A stretch of 64,000 nt of DNA from Acidobacteriota bacterium (GTDB lineage Bacteria > Acidobacteriota > Holophagae > Holophagales > Holophagaceae), in contig JACQZU010000021.1 of the NCBI GenBank assembly GCA_016213735.1, positions 1 to 64,000 on the forward strand, written 5' to 3'. A program made the translations under genes and the position numbers. Under the pieces are notes generated by a model. It ran no database searches. It was not told where the DNA came from and saw nothing but the letters and a program-made list of their open reading frames with translations. Shown piece by piece: positions 29,001-40,236 of the stretch (the first letter of the stretch is position 1; the number at the start of each line of letters is the position of its first letter).

Positions 29001-29429
29001 ACCCCGGAGCCCGGGGCCTTCGACCTCCTGGCCCTCCAGGTGGTGACCATGGGCCAGGGCGCGGCCGAGCACGCCGCGCGCCTCTACGCCGAGAACCGCT
29101 ACGCCGACTACTTCTACTTCCACGGCCTGGCCACGGAACTCACCGAGGCCTACGCGGAGCTGCTCCACGCCCGGATCCGGCAGGAGCTGGGCCTCCAGTC
29201 CCGGGACGCCGCCGACCTGCGCCAGCTCTTCAACCAGGGGTACCAGGGCTCCCGCTACTCCTTCGGCTACCCTGCCTGCCCCGACCTGGAGGGCAACGGC
29301 CCCCTGCTGGAACTCCTGGACGCCCAGAACCTCGGCATCGCCCTCACCGAGGGCTTCCAGATGACCCCCGAATACACCACCTGCGCCCTCGTGGCCTGGC
29401 ATCCCCAGGCGAGGTACTTCTCGGTGTGA
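26010..29429 (+). CDS. metH: cobalamin-dependent methionine synthase
   Basis: A 1139-residue MetH with all four modules: homocysteine domain with intact zinc cysteines (LNCATGPDEM; VGGCCGTTPEH), pterin domain (GERTNANGSRLFRDL, MIDSTELPVIEKAL), cobalamin cap and binding domain with the cobalt-ligand histidine H724 in KGDVHDIGKNLV, and the C-terminal AdoMet reactivation domain (EGFQMTPEYTTCALVAWHP). It makes methionine from homocysteine and 5-methyl-THF. The ATG at 26010 overlaps the ferredoxin stop. About 99 bases of its 3' end plus the post-stop G run recur at 32454-32551. Confidence 0.97.
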   Translation: MSTLESLLKEKVLLLDGGMGTQIFARKPTVDDFGGPALEGCMELLNERRPEWIRDIHASYFAAGSDAVETNTFGCNEVVLGEFGLAHRVEELNALAVALAREAAADFAGPRFVIGSVGPGTKLVTLGHVSPAVLYASYLAQMRGLVRAGADAILIETCQDLGQIKAAVRAARAAMAELQRRVPLWVQATVEATGTLLLGSDIAAVLTTLEPLGVDLLGLNCATGPDEMHAHLAHLAAASPFPISCLPNAGLPLNEGGRTVYPLGPDAFAEKVLASAKEFHLNVVGGCCGTTPEHIRALKQRLGSLAPVHRTPAAERSVASLYQSVPLRQEPRPLIVGERTNANGSRLFRDLLAQEDFDAMVGVAKEQQREGAHLLDVCVAFVGRDEVRDMEAFLKKAVTQVTLPLMIDSTELPVIEKALQTAPGKCLVNSINLEDGEARARAVLALCREYGAGVVALTIDEEGMAKTVERKLAVARRLVDLAVNQAGLDPGDLILDPLTFTLGSGEEGFRRSAVATLEAIQAIKERWPGVLTLLGVSNVSFGLKPAARHPLNSLMLYHAVKAGLDLAIFNASKVMPVAGIPEAERRALEDLIFDRRAEGYDPLKVVLSLYEGATLAARKGSRAGLGIGERLRLDIVEGDKRTIVADVEEARATIPPLDIINLHLLEGMRVVGERFGAGEMQLPFVLESAEAMKAAIAHLEPHMPREGGKSKGRLLLATVKGDVHDIGKNLVDIILSNNGYEVRNLGIKQPVEAILKALEEWPADAIGLSGLLVKSTVIMKENLEYMASLGLQVPVILGGAALTRNFVEQDCQAVYSGPVLYAADAFEGLRHMEALASGAPPVSAPRAAEPAIRVLRRGEGRVALDGRDRSSWIQDSGPPPEPPFWGAVERADPLQDIYAFLDEFVVIRNRWSFTQGKLPDEAFRDLLEQKAEPLLAAWKARLLAEPLLQPRARYGYFPVRAEGDRLKVFDPERRTQLSEWRFPRQAGGRRLCIADFFTPEPGAFDLLALQVVTMGQGAAEHAARLYAENRYADYFYFHGLATELTEAYAELLHARIRQELGLQSRDAADLRQLFNQGYQGSRYSFGYPACPDLEGNGPLLELLDAQNLGIALTEGFQMTPEYTTCALVAWHPQARYFSV

Positions 29430-29685
29430 GGGGGGGCCAGGGCCCGAGCGGGGCTTCAAGCCTGGCTCGCGCCACATGATTCACAGCCCTGAAGGGACCG
29501 GAGCGCCTTTCAAAGAAGGACAGTCATCCTCCGGATCGAATCGATGTTCGACCGTAGGAGGCAGGACTGGGTTCGTTCCCTGTCCCAGCCTCCACCACTG
29601 CCCCCTTCCCATTTCAAACTTTGGAGTCCCAACAGAGTTGCCCGTGCAGGACCATCTGCCCGGAAGGATTCCCACCGGAGGGCCC

Positions 29686-32205
29686 CTATCGATCCAACAC
29701 CTTCACCAAATCCTCGAGGGGTTTCTCAAGGTATGTTGGCAATTCGCCGCGATCCCTTGCCTGGCCGAGGGCCCTTGCCACCATGCCGGCCCCGTCCCGG
29801 GCTCCAGCTAGAACCTTCGCAAATCGGGGATCCCCCCGAAGGATTTGAAATTCGGGTTCCGCCAGCAGCCAGTCATACGCAGGAGGGGCACCAACCTCGA
29901 GGCTCTTCTCAAGAATCCTGAGGGCTTCAGGGCCTTTCCCCGCCCGGACAAACGCGGGGGCTGCGAACATGACTGCATTGTTCACCATGTTTGCGTCTGC
30001 GCGGGGATCGAGTACCGACGCCAGCACCTGCCTGCCCATGGTTTCGGTCGCCGCGGTGTCGCGCTGGCCCACGGCTACCGCGAACCTGATCTGCCTCCAC
30101 AATTCTCCCTGGGTGTGAGTCTTCAAGGCCAGGGGCTCGCTCCGTCGAAGGTCCCGCTCCGCCTCCTCCAGGCGGCCAAGCTTGAGGAGGGCGAAGGCCC
30201 GGGCGCTCAATCCCCAGGGAAATTCCTCGACGTTCTTCAAGGCCCTGTCAATCACCACGAGGGCATCCTCCGGCCGCCCGAGGAGGGAGAGGCCGGAGGA
30301 GGCGTTCGCGGCCGGAGCGGTTCGGATCGGATCGAGCTCGACGGAACGGAGATTTCCGGCCACGAAAAGCGAAATGGTGCCCGGGCCCGAGAGCCACATC
30401 CCCAGGTTGGCGTGTGTCCAAGCCTCCCGAGGGGAAAAGGCCACGGCCTTCACGGCATAGTCAATCCCTCTCCCCGGGTTGGCCTGAGGAGAGAACAGTT
30501 CGACCTGGCTCAGGGCCGCCCAGGCTTCTCCACATCGCGGATCGATGCCGATGGCCCTGCGGGCCCAGGATTCGGCCTCCTTACGTGAGCCGCGCACGTC
30601 CGCCTCAAAGTCGAAACGGTAAATGAACAGGATCGCCATCCGGGCCGGAGCGGACGCAAGCGAGGGGGCGATTTCGCTGGCGCGGCTGAACATCTTCAAG
30701 GCGGCGTCGAAATCATCCGGACGGTGGTGGAGTTGGTAGCGTTCCGAGTAGAACTTCCCCTGGCGGAGCGCCAGTTCGGCTTCGGAAGAGGCCTCCGGCA
30801 TCCGAACCGGCAGGGCCGAGGGTCGGACCGTGAGACGGATTCCTTCCGCAGCCTGGCGGGCGAGATCGTTGTACATCTCCCGTGGCCCCTCGAACTGATT
30901 TCCCCAAAGGACTTTTTTCGTCTTGGCATCTATGAGTTGGACATTCAAGGCGAATCGCCCTGGCGAGGAAGTGATCGAGGTGACGATGAACGAAGAGACC
31001 TGGTACAGCGAGGCCAATTTGGTGAGGTCACCCTTGACCTTCTCCACCTCGAGGCTGTTGGGCGGCACCTTCATGTCCATCCCCTCCACCTGGGCAAGAA
31101 GGGTTGAAAGGGTTCCCGGCACTGCGTCGGCGAGGAAGGCTGCTTCCGGCGCCCCGTAGACGGTGCAGGGGAGGGCGAGCACGCTTGGAACCGCGGTGGA
31201 GGCGGCAGAAACCTTTTGGATGATCGCCACCAAGACTCCGAAGACGGTCAGGGCAGCCAAAGAAATCCCCGCGAGAGCTGGCCTCCCCATCCTTCTCCCG
31301 CCATTCACCGCGGGCATTTTGACCGGCTGCATCCCTGTGGATTCCGTTCCCCCGGAGTGTGCGTGTAGACGGGCGATTTCCAGCCTCCTGGCAAGTTCTC
31401 GGGTCGCCGGGTACCGATCCTGGGGTTCCTTCGCCAAGCACCGCTTCACGATCGCCGCCAGGGAAGGAGAGACCCCAAGGCCAAGGTCCTGCAGATCCAC
31501 CGGCTCGTCGCGCACGATCGCCGCCAAAATTTCCGCTGCACTGTCCCCGCTGAACGGCCGTCGCCCGCTCAGGGCCTCGTACAGCACGACCCCGAGGCTG
31601 AACTGGTCCGAGGGAAAATCCACCGGCCGGTTGGTCGCCTGCTCAGGGCTCATGTAGGACACCGTCCCCATCACGACGCCTGAGGCGGTGGAGGCATCCA
31701 GGGCATGCCTGGATCCAACCTCCTCCACGTGGCTGCGCTTGGCCAGTCCGAAATCGAGGATCTTCACCACGCCGTCCCGGGTCAGAAACAGGTTTTCCGG
31801 CTTTAAGTCGCGGTGGACGATCCCTCGCTCATGGGCCGCTGCCAGGCCCAAGGCGACCTGCTCACCCAATTCCGCTACCTTTTCCGCCCGCAGCGGGCCT
31901 TGGCTCATCACGGAGCGAAGGCTTTCCCCCTCCAGCAGCTCCATCACGAGGTACGGCGAATCCCCATGCCTTCCCAGTTCGTGGACCCCCAGGATGTTCG
32001 GGTGGTTCAGCGCCCCCGCGGCCCGGGCTTCCTGTTCGAACCGCTTGAGCCGTTCCCGGTCTCCGGCCAGGTCCTCCGGCAGCATCTTGATGGCCACGTC
32101 ACGCCCGAGTTTCGGGTCCCTCGCCTTGTAAACCACGCCCATTCCGCCTGCTCCCAGGGGGGCGAGGATCTCGTAGGAGCCTAGGCGGGTGCCGGGGGCG
32201 ATCAT
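29686..32205 (-). CDS. membrane Ser/Thr protein kinase with TolB-like and TPR regions
   Basis: An 839-residue PknB-type kinase: kinase domain about 10-270 (LGAGGMGVVYKARD, VAIKMLPED, HRDLKPENLF, DFGLAKRS, GTVSYMSPEQ), a transmembrane segment near 310-330, a TolB/adenylate-cyclase-associated-like region (about 335-460) and a helical-repeat tail with TPR character. The catalytic residues are intact. Codon and base use are less G+C-biased than in the flanking metH, and the gene lies between metH and a duplicated metH 3' end, so it looks inserted. It is convergent with metH. Start is ATG 32205 (MIAPGTRLGSYEIL). The target is unknown. Confidence 0.92.
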   Translation of the reverse strand: MIAPGTRLGSYEILAPLGAGGMGVVYKARDPKLGRDVAIKMLPEDLAGDRERLKRFEQEARAAGALNHPNILGVHELGRHGDSPYLVMELLEGESLRSVMSQGPLRAEKVAELGEQVALGLAAAHERGIVHRDLKPENLFLTRDGVVKILDFGLAKRSHVEEVGSRHALDASTASGVVMGTVSYMSPEQATNRPVDFPSDQFSLGVVLYEALSGRRPFSGDSAAEILAAIVRDEPVDLQDLGLGVSPSLAAIVKRCLAKEPQDRYPATRELARRLEIARLHAHSGGTESTGMQPVKMPAVNGGRRMGRPALAGISLAALTVFGVLVAIIQKVSAASTAVPSVLALPCTVYGAPEAAFLADAVPGTLSTLLAQVEGMDMKVPPNSLEVEKVKGDLTKLASLYQVSSFIVTSITSSPGRFALNVQLIDAKTKKVLWGNQFEGPREMYNDLARQAAEGIRLTVRPSALPVRMPEASSEAELALRQGKFYSERYQLHHRPDDFDAALKMFSRASEIAPSLASAPARMAILFIYRFDFEADVRGSRKEAESWARRAIGIDPRCGEAWAALSQVELFSPQANPGRGIDYAVKAVAFSPREAWTHANLGMWLSGPGTISLFVAGNLRSVELDPIRTAPAANASSGLSLLGRPEDALVVIDRALKNVEEFPWGLSARAFALLKLGRLEEAERDLRRSEPLALKTHTQGELWRQIRFAVAVGQRDTAATETMGRQVLASVLDPRADANMVNNAVMFAAPAFVRAGKGPEALRILEKSLEVGAPPAYDWLLAEPEFQILRGDPRFAKVLAGARDGAGMVARALGQARDRGELPTYLEKPLEDLVKVLDR

Positions 32206-32423
32206 TATGGACCTTGGGGTCTTGCAGCATTCTACTCACCGCCCGAATTCGATGACCGCTTTTCGGAAGATGCCCGGTTCGAACCCAGGTATGACAGCTG
32301 GGATTTGACACATGTTTTTTCCCTCAGGTCTTGACCATGGTTGGTGAGGCGGCGGAACACGCAACGGGCCCATGGGTCGAACCGCTCCCCGCTTGGATCT
32401 GGGAGGACCTGGGGCTTCAGACC

Positions 32424-32551
32424 CTGGATGATGCCTGCCTCGGCACCGCCCTTACCGAGGGCTTCCAGATGACCCCCGAATACACCACCTGCGCCCTCGT
32501 GGCCTGGCATCCCCGGCGAGGTACTTCTCGGTGTGAGGGGGGGCCAGGGCC
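32424..32551 (+). pseudogene. duplicated, broken metH 3' end
   Basis: Bases 32454-32551 repeat the last codons of metH and 15 bases after its stop (29346-29444), nearly identical, with one base lost in CATCCCC(A)GGCG that shifts the frame before the natural stop. Upstream, 32424-32453 still encodes a diverged metH-like stretch (LDDACLGTALTEG), different from the resident copy, as if from a related metH. There is no start codon of its own. The rest of the gap between kinase and response regulator (32206-32639) shows no gene. Confidence 0.85.
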
Positions 32552-32639
32552 AGGGGTGGACAAAATTCCAGGATCGGCCGGGACCGGCCGAAAAAGAGGC
32601 GATGAGCACCAAGATCCTTCCTAAAGAGGAGATCCGGCG

Positions 32640-33893
32640 ATGATCGGCAAGGTCCTCATTGTGGAAGACGAGAGCCTGACGGCCAGTCTGGTGCAACGCG
32701 GTGTGGAAAAGCTCCTAGGAATTCCCGCGAGGGTGGCCGGTTCCTTCCATGCCACCAAGTTCCTCCTCGCCGACGAGGGGCAGGAATCCTTCTCGGTGGC
32801 CCTGGTGGACCTGCACCTCCCCGACGCTCCGGGGGGAGAGGTGCTCGACCACCTGCTGGACCTGGGCCTTCCCTGCATCGTCTTCACGGGGGAGTTCAGC
32901 GACGAGGTCCGGGAACAGATGATCGCCAAGGAGGTGATCGACTACGTCGTCAAGGAGAACGCCTCCAGCGTCGATCATGTCGTCCGGCTGATCGGGCGCA
33001 TCCACAAGAACCAGGGGATCAAGGTGCTGGTGGTGGACGATTCCCGCACCGCCCGGGCCTACCTCCGCGCACTGCTGCGCCGGCACCAGTTCCAGGTGGT
33101 GGAAGCGGAAAACGGGGAGAAGGCGCTGGAGATCCTGGACAAGCAGAGGGACATTTTCCTGGTGATCACGGATTACCAGATGCCCGGGATGAACGGCTTC
33201 GAGCTGACCAAGCGGATCCGCGAAAAATTCGACATGAACCGCTTGGCGATCATCGGCCTCTCCGCCCTGGGCAACAACCTGCTCTCGGCCCGCTTCCTCA
33301 AGAACGGGGCCAACGACTTCATCAACAAACCTTTTCTCCACGAGGAGTTCTACTGCCGTGTGACCCAGAACGTCGTGCTGATGGAAACCATCCACGAACT
33401 CGAAGAGGCCTCGGTTCGGGACGCCCTCACCGGTCTCCACAACCGGCGCTACTTCGACGAAGCCTCCCGGCAGTTCTTCGCCAGCATGCAGCGCGGCCAG
33501 ATGGACATCGTCGTCGGCATGGCGGACCTGGACTTCTTCAAGCGGATCAACGACACCCACGGCCATGACGCCGGGGACCTCGTCCTGAAGGGGGTTGCCA
33601 AGATCATGTCGGAGTGCGTCCGGGAAACGGACATCCTCGCCCGGACCGGCGGAGAGGAATTCTGCGTCCTTCTGGTGAACACCGCCCCGGGCGGGGCGGC
33701 CGCCTTCTTCGAGCGCGTGCGCGCCGCCATCGAGGCCGCCGAGTTCCTCTTCGAGGGGGAGGTGCTGAAGGTCACCGCCAGTTTCGGCGTCTGCACCCAG
33801 CCGCAGCCAAGCCTGTCGGCCATGGTCAGCGTCGCCGACGGCCTCCTCTACAAGGCCAAGTCCCAGGGCCGGAACACCGTGGTCTGCGACTAG
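32640..33893 (+). CDS. dual-receiver diguanylate cyclase response regulator
   Basis: A 417-residue protein with two receiver domains (1-120: VLIVEDES, ALVDLHLPD; 125-245: VLVVDDSRTARAYL, VITDYQMPGMNG) and a C-terminal GGDEF domain with an active-type GGEEF motif and an RETD inhibitory site just ahead of it. It is expected to make cyclic di-GMP when phosphorylated, with product inhibition. An AGAGGAG site lies about 10 bases before the ATG. No histidine kinase is adjacent. Confidence 0.95.
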   Translation: MIGKVLIVEDESLTASLVQRGVEKLLGIPARVAGSFHATKFLLADEGQESFSVALVDLHLPDAPGGEVLDHLLDLGLPCIVFTGEFSDEVREQMIAKEVIDYVVKENASSVDHVVRLIGRIHKNQGIKVLVVDDSRTARAYLRALLRRHQFQVVEAENGEKALEILDKQRDIFLVITDYQMPGMNGFELTKRIREKFDMNRLAIIGLSALGNNLLSARFLKNGANDFINKPFLHEEFYCRVTQNVVLMETIHELEEASVRDALTGLHNRRYFDEASRQFFASMQRGQMDIVVGMADLDFFKRINDTHGHDAGDLVLKGVAKIMSECVRETDILARTGGEEFCVLLVNTAPGGAAAFFERVRAAIEAAEFLFEGEVLKVTASFGVCTQPQPSLSAMVSVADGLLYKAKSQGRNTVVCD

Positions 33894-33993
33894 GGGCCAA
33901 AGGACGAGCACCCTCGAAGCCCCTTGAGCATCGAGGAACCCCCAGGGTCGGCTTCCTCGTCGGCTTCCGGGATCCTTCAGGCGAAATCCGGAC

Positions 33994-34203
33994 CTACCGC
34001 TGTTCCCGGCACCAGTCGCCGAGGCGCTGGCGGAATTCCTCGGGGTTGGCCAGGTCGGTGGGGCGGAGGCGGGCGGGGTGGTCCTCCTGCATCCAGCAGG
34101 GGCACTCCCCGTCCTTGCCGAAGCTCAGGCCCCCGGCCTCCGCGAGAAGGCGGCGAAGGCTCGTGCGCCCTTCCGGGCGCGTTGCGGTCCCACCCACTGC
34201 CAT
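33994..34203 (-). CDS. small cysteine-containing hypothetical protein
   Basis: A 69-residue protein with no family I know. A perfect AGGAGG lies 5 bases before the ATG, which supports translation. It carries a CPCW motif and one later cysteine near the end (DWCREQR), a possible small metal site. The N-terminus is basic (RPEGRTSLRRLL). It is divergent from the uracil-DNA-glycosylase-like gene, and its ribosome site falls in the shared 50-base gap. Confidence 0.7.
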   Translation of the reverse strand: MAVGGTATRPEGRTSLRRLLAEAGGLSFGKDGECPCWMQEDHPARLRPTDLANPEEFRQRLGDWCREQR

Positions 34204-34254
34204 GGGAACCTCCTGAGGGATAACTCTAAGATAGGCGCCGCCTTCCTCCCTGCC

Positions 34255-34869
34255 ATGCCCCGCATCGATGGTCACACGATCCCCAGTTTTTTTCCCAGCG
34301 AGGGTCCGGTCCTGGCAATGATTTTTGGCGAGGCTCCGGGTCCCAGGGGGGCCGAAAAAAGCGGGATTCCCTTCTGGGGGGACCGGGCGGGGCTGCCCCT
34401 GTACCGGGTCCTCCAGGACCTGGGATTGGCGAGCTTCCCGCCCGCCTGCCTGGATCGGTGGGACGGTCAAACCTTGAAAAATCTTGGGTTGGTCCCAAGC
34501 CTGCGGGGGGTCGCGCTGAGCAACGCCTTCCCACGGTGCCCCACTTCGGACGGGGAGCACTTCCGGGCCCCGACCCATGGTGAATTGATGGAAAAGGAGA
34601 ACCTGGCACGCCTCCGGGCCGAGCTGGGGGAAGCCGCCGGGCGGGGGCTCCGGCAGGTCCTGACCCTGGGCCGCCGGGCCGCCTGGGTTCTGGAACGCCT
34701 CGATCCCGGCCCCCCCTGCCCGGTCCGGGCCCTCCCCCACCCCTCGGCCCAGGGTCTGCTCCAGGCGGCGCCGGGACGGGGGAAGGGACTCCGCCTGGCG
34801 GTTCTCCAAAGGGCCTGGGAACAGGAGTTGGCCCGACTGCTGGGCGACCTTTTCCCACGCATGTCTTAA
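34255..34869 (+). CDS. uracil-DNA glycosylase-like protein
   Basis: A 204-residue protein resembling family-4-type uracil-DNA glycosylases: FGEAPGPRG followed by IPFWGDRAG near the N-terminus (compare GEAPG...PFVGxAG), a central ALSNAFPRCP segment, and an HPSAQG motif near the C-terminus. The four Fe-S cysteines of family 4 are not evident, so it may be a cluster-free relative with a different substrate. The ATG at 34255 has no clear ribosome site, and the start is uncertain. Confidence 0.7.
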   Translation: MPRIDGHTIPSFFPSEGPVLAMIFGEAPGPRGAEKSGIPFWGDRAGLPLYRVLQDLGLASFPPACLDRWDGQTLKNLGLVPSLRGVALSNAFPRCPTSDGEHFRAPTHGELMEKENLARLRAELGEAAGRGLRQVLTLGRRAAWVLERLDPGPPCPVRALPHPSAQGLLQAAPGRGKGLRLAVLQRAWEQELARLLGDLFPRMS

Positions 34870-34950
34870 CAATTCTTCATTTGGTGGTCCGCCGATCCCG
34901 CCTTAGACTGGAAGGTCGGCCCCAGGGCCGTTCGGATTCCCGGAGCCTCC

Positions 34951-37722
<2,772 letters not shown>

Positions 37723-37838
37723 GGGATTCCGCTGTGGCCGCCGGGCCCGACCGGGCCTTTTCCCTTGGGGATCCCGGGTCTTCGTGATTACCTGGGCTTT
37801 CGCCCCGCGTTTCGAGGACGGGGGGCCTGGAGGTGAGG

Positions 37839-39242
37839 ATGCCCCGCTTGGACAGGCGCTGGACCGCCGACACCGAAGGCCGGGCCCTGGCCACGGAGCT
37901 TCACCTGCTCCTGGAGGTGAGCCACCGGCAGGCCAAGGGCCTGCTGGACGCCGGCTGCGTGAAGGTGAACGGGGAGGAGCAGCGCAAGCACGGCCACCGC
38001 CTCCACGCCGGAGACTCGGTGGAAGTGGCCTTCGAGGAAAGCCGAAGCTACCAGCCCATTCCCAGAGGCCCGCGGAAAGGCGACGCGCCCTTCGAGATCC
38101 TCCTGGAGGACCGGGACCTGGTCTTCGTGGACAAGCCCGCGGGCCTGCTGACGGTTCCGGCGGAGAAAGGGAACGAGGCCTCCCTGGCGGACGGCCTGAA
38201 GGACCTGTACCGGAGGCGTGGCATGCGCCACGCGGAACTCTACGTGGTTCACCGCCTGGACCGGTGGACCAGCGGGGTCCTCGTGTTCGCCAAGACCCCC
38301 GAGGCCCTCCACGGCCTCAAATCCCTCTTCGAGGAACACCGCCTGCAGCGGGTGTACAAGGCCATCCTGGCGGGCGAACTGCCGGAGAACAGCGGGACCC
38401 TCACGGGCCGCATCGTGGAGAACCCCAAGAGCCTGCGCATGCGGGTGGTCCAGCCCCGTCCCGGCGACGCCCGGCCGAAGGGCGCCAAGGAGGCCGTGAC
38501 CCACTACCGCGTCATGGAGCGCCTGCCTGGCCACACCGTGGTGGAGGTAAAGCTGGAGACGGGTCGGCGCAACCAGATCCGCGTGCAGTTCGCGGACCGG
38601 GGCTACCCTCTGCTGGGGGACCAGGTCTACGGGCAGGCCAGCGAACTGCTGGACCGGCAGGCCCTGCACGCGGAGTTGCTTGGCTTCCGCCACCCCGTCA
38701 CCGGGGAGCCCGTCAGCGTGAGCGCCCCCTTCCCGCCCGACATGGAATCCGCCCTCAAGGCCCTGCGCCTTCGCCACCGCCTCGTGCGGGCCGAGGCCGG
38801 GCGCACGGGAGAGGCCGACACCTTCCATCCCCTTCCGGACAAGGACCGCCAGGAGGACCGGGTAAGGCGGGCCAAGCGTTTCACGAAGCGGGAAGGACCT
38901 CCCTCCGGCCGGAAGGAGGACCGCGAGGGCGCCCCCCCCCGAGGTCCCAGGCGGCCCTCCCGCGGAGGCGAGGAGCGGCCCCGCCGGCCGCAGGGCCCGG
39001 GCGGCAAGGCGCGGCCCGGTGGCAGGCCCGCCGGCGGTCCCGGCGGCCCTCCGGAAGGAGGGAAAAAATCCCCGAGGAAATTCGGCCCAGGGGGCAAGTC
39101 CTCGGCCCGTCCCGGCGGACCGCCTCGCAAGGAGGGACCCCGGCCCACGTCCGGGAAGGGCACCGGAAAGCCTCCGGCCCGGGGCCCGGCCAAGCCTCGC
39201 GGCGCCAAACCCTTCGGGGCCAAGAAGAAATCCGGACGCTGA
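37839..39242 (+). CDS. RluA-family pseudouridine synthase with basic disordered tail
   Basis: A 467-residue RNA-modification enzyme: S4-like domain (about 20-65, AKGLLDAGCVKVNGE), then the RluA catalytic domain (about 85-310) with the catalytic aspartate in HRLDRWTSGVLVFAK and the ETGRRNQIRVQ motif. Residues from about 325 to the end form a low-complexity tail rich in Gly, Pro, Arg and Lys, unusual for RluA proteins and probably RNA-binding. The ATG at 37839 follows GGAGGTGAGG; a GTG six bases earlier is possible. Confidence 0.92.
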   Translation: MPRLDRRWTADTEGRALATELHLLLEVSHRQAKGLLDAGCVKVNGEEQRKHGHRLHAGDSVEVAFEESRSYQPIPRGPRKGDAPFEILLEDRDLVFVDKPAGLLTVPAEKGNEASLADGLKDLYRRRGMRHAELYVVHRLDRWTSGVLVFAKTPEALHGLKSLFEEHRLQRVYKAILAGELPENSGTLTGRIVENPKSLRMRVVQPRPGDARPKGAKEAVTHYRVMERLPGHTVVEVKLETGRRNQIRVQFADRGYPLLGDQVYGQASELLDRQALHAELLGFRHPVTGEPVSVSAPFPPDMESALKALRLRHRLVRAEAGRTGEADTFHPLPDKDRQEDRVRRAKRFTKREGPPSGRKEDREGAPPRGPRRPSRGGEERPRRPQGPGGKARPGGRPAGGPGGPPEGGKKSPRKFGPGGKSSARPGGPPRKEGPRPTSGKGTGKPPARGPAKPRGAKPFGAKKKSGR

Positions 39243-39251
39243 GGAATCCCC

Positions 39252-40010
39252 ATGCCCTTCCAGAACCAGCCCCTGCTCGGACGCGCCGCCTTCGTCACGG
39301 GCAGCTCCCGCGGCATCGGGCGCGCCATTGCCCTCGAACTCGCGTCCTGGGGGGCCGACGTGGCCGTCCACGCCCTCAAGAACAAGGACATGGCCGAAAC
39401 GGTGGCCGAGGAGATCCGCGCCCTGGGCCGGAAGTCGGTGGCGGTGCTGGGGGACGTGAAGGACAAGGCCGCGGTCCAGGGGTGCGCGGACCTCGCCACG
39501 GCGGAACTGGGCCCGGTGGACATCCTCGTGAACAACGCCGGCACCCGGGCGGACGGTCCCTTCATCCTCATGGGGGACGACAAGTGGGAGGAGGTCATGG
39601 GGGTGAACCTCAAGGGCACGGTCCTCGCCTCCAAGGCCTTCGCCCGGGGGATGATGGCCCGCAAGTGGGGCCGTATCGTGAACATCATCAGCCCCACGGG
39701 CATCATCGGCGTCCCGGGGCAGACGAACTACGCCGCCAGCAAGGGCGCCATCCTGGCCCTCACCCGGGCCCTGGCCCGGGAGCTGGCCCCCTTCGGCGTG
39801 CTGGTCAACGCCGTGAACCCCGGCATCATCGCCACCGAGCTCACCTCCGACCTCAGCGACACCCGGCGCCAGGAACTGCTCCTGCCCACGGCGCTCCGGA
39901 GGGAGGGGAAGCCCGAGGAGGTGGCCCCGGTGGTGGCCTTCCTCTGCAGTCCCTGGTGTTCGTACATGTCCGCCCAGGTGGTCCACGTGGACGGGGGTCT
40001 CTGCTACTGA
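39252..40010 (+). CDS. SDR family oxidoreductase, FabG-like
   Basis: A 252-residue classical SDR: VTGSSRGIGRAIA, VNNAGT, catalytic serine in IISPTGIIG, YAASKGA (Tyr and Lys), and a C-terminal VHVDGG as in 3-oxoacyl-ACP reductases. The GAGGAA site before the ATG lies 9 bases after the pseudouridine-synthase stop, so the two are probably cotranscribed. The substrate is not determined; fabG cannot be asserted because no fatty-acid genes are adjacent. Confidence 0.9.
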   Translation: MPFQNQPLLGRAAFVTGSSRGIGRAIALELASWGADVAVHALKNKDMAETVAEEIRALGRKSVAVLGDVKDKAAVQGCADLATAELGPVDILVNNAGTRADGPFILMGDDKWEEVMGVNLKGTVLASKAFARGMMARKWGRIVNIISPTGIIGVPGQTNYAASKGAILALTRALARELAPFGVLVNAVNPGIIATELTSDLSDTRRQELLLPTALRREGKPEEVAPVVAFLCSPWCSYMSAQVVHVDGGLCY

Positions 40011-40026
40011 TACTGCCTGACCTCCG

Positions 40027-40085
40027 GAGGCGCAGGTGGGCTCCACCCCCGAGGCAGGATGCCTCAGGAGAGGGGCCGGAGGGGG
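40027..40085. repeat. structured repeat related to the 1-745 family
   Basis: GAGGCGCAGGTGGGCTCCACC and the palindromic GAGGCAGGATGCCTC (stem GAGGCA/TGCCTC) recall the units at 559-745 (GGTGGAGGCTCCACC, GCAGGATGC). It lies just after the SDR stop, in the gap before the kelch gene, where I see no gene. Confidence 0.45.
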
Positions 40086-40236
40086 GCCTGCCGGGGGGCT
40101 CTGGCCCCCCTTCCCGCGACTGGGTTATCCTCCGCGAGATCCCCCCTCCACTGGTCTGGTCAAAAAATTCGTAACCGGGCGGGCCCTACCCCGGCGCGGG
40201 ACCGAAAAATGGGGGGACCGCCCCCAAGGAGCCTCC

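Noticed and set aside
32331-32624. 97-residue open frame across the metH copy
   Set aside because: It joins unrelated sequence to the broken metH end and shifts frame after WHP; no ribosome site. It is a remnant.
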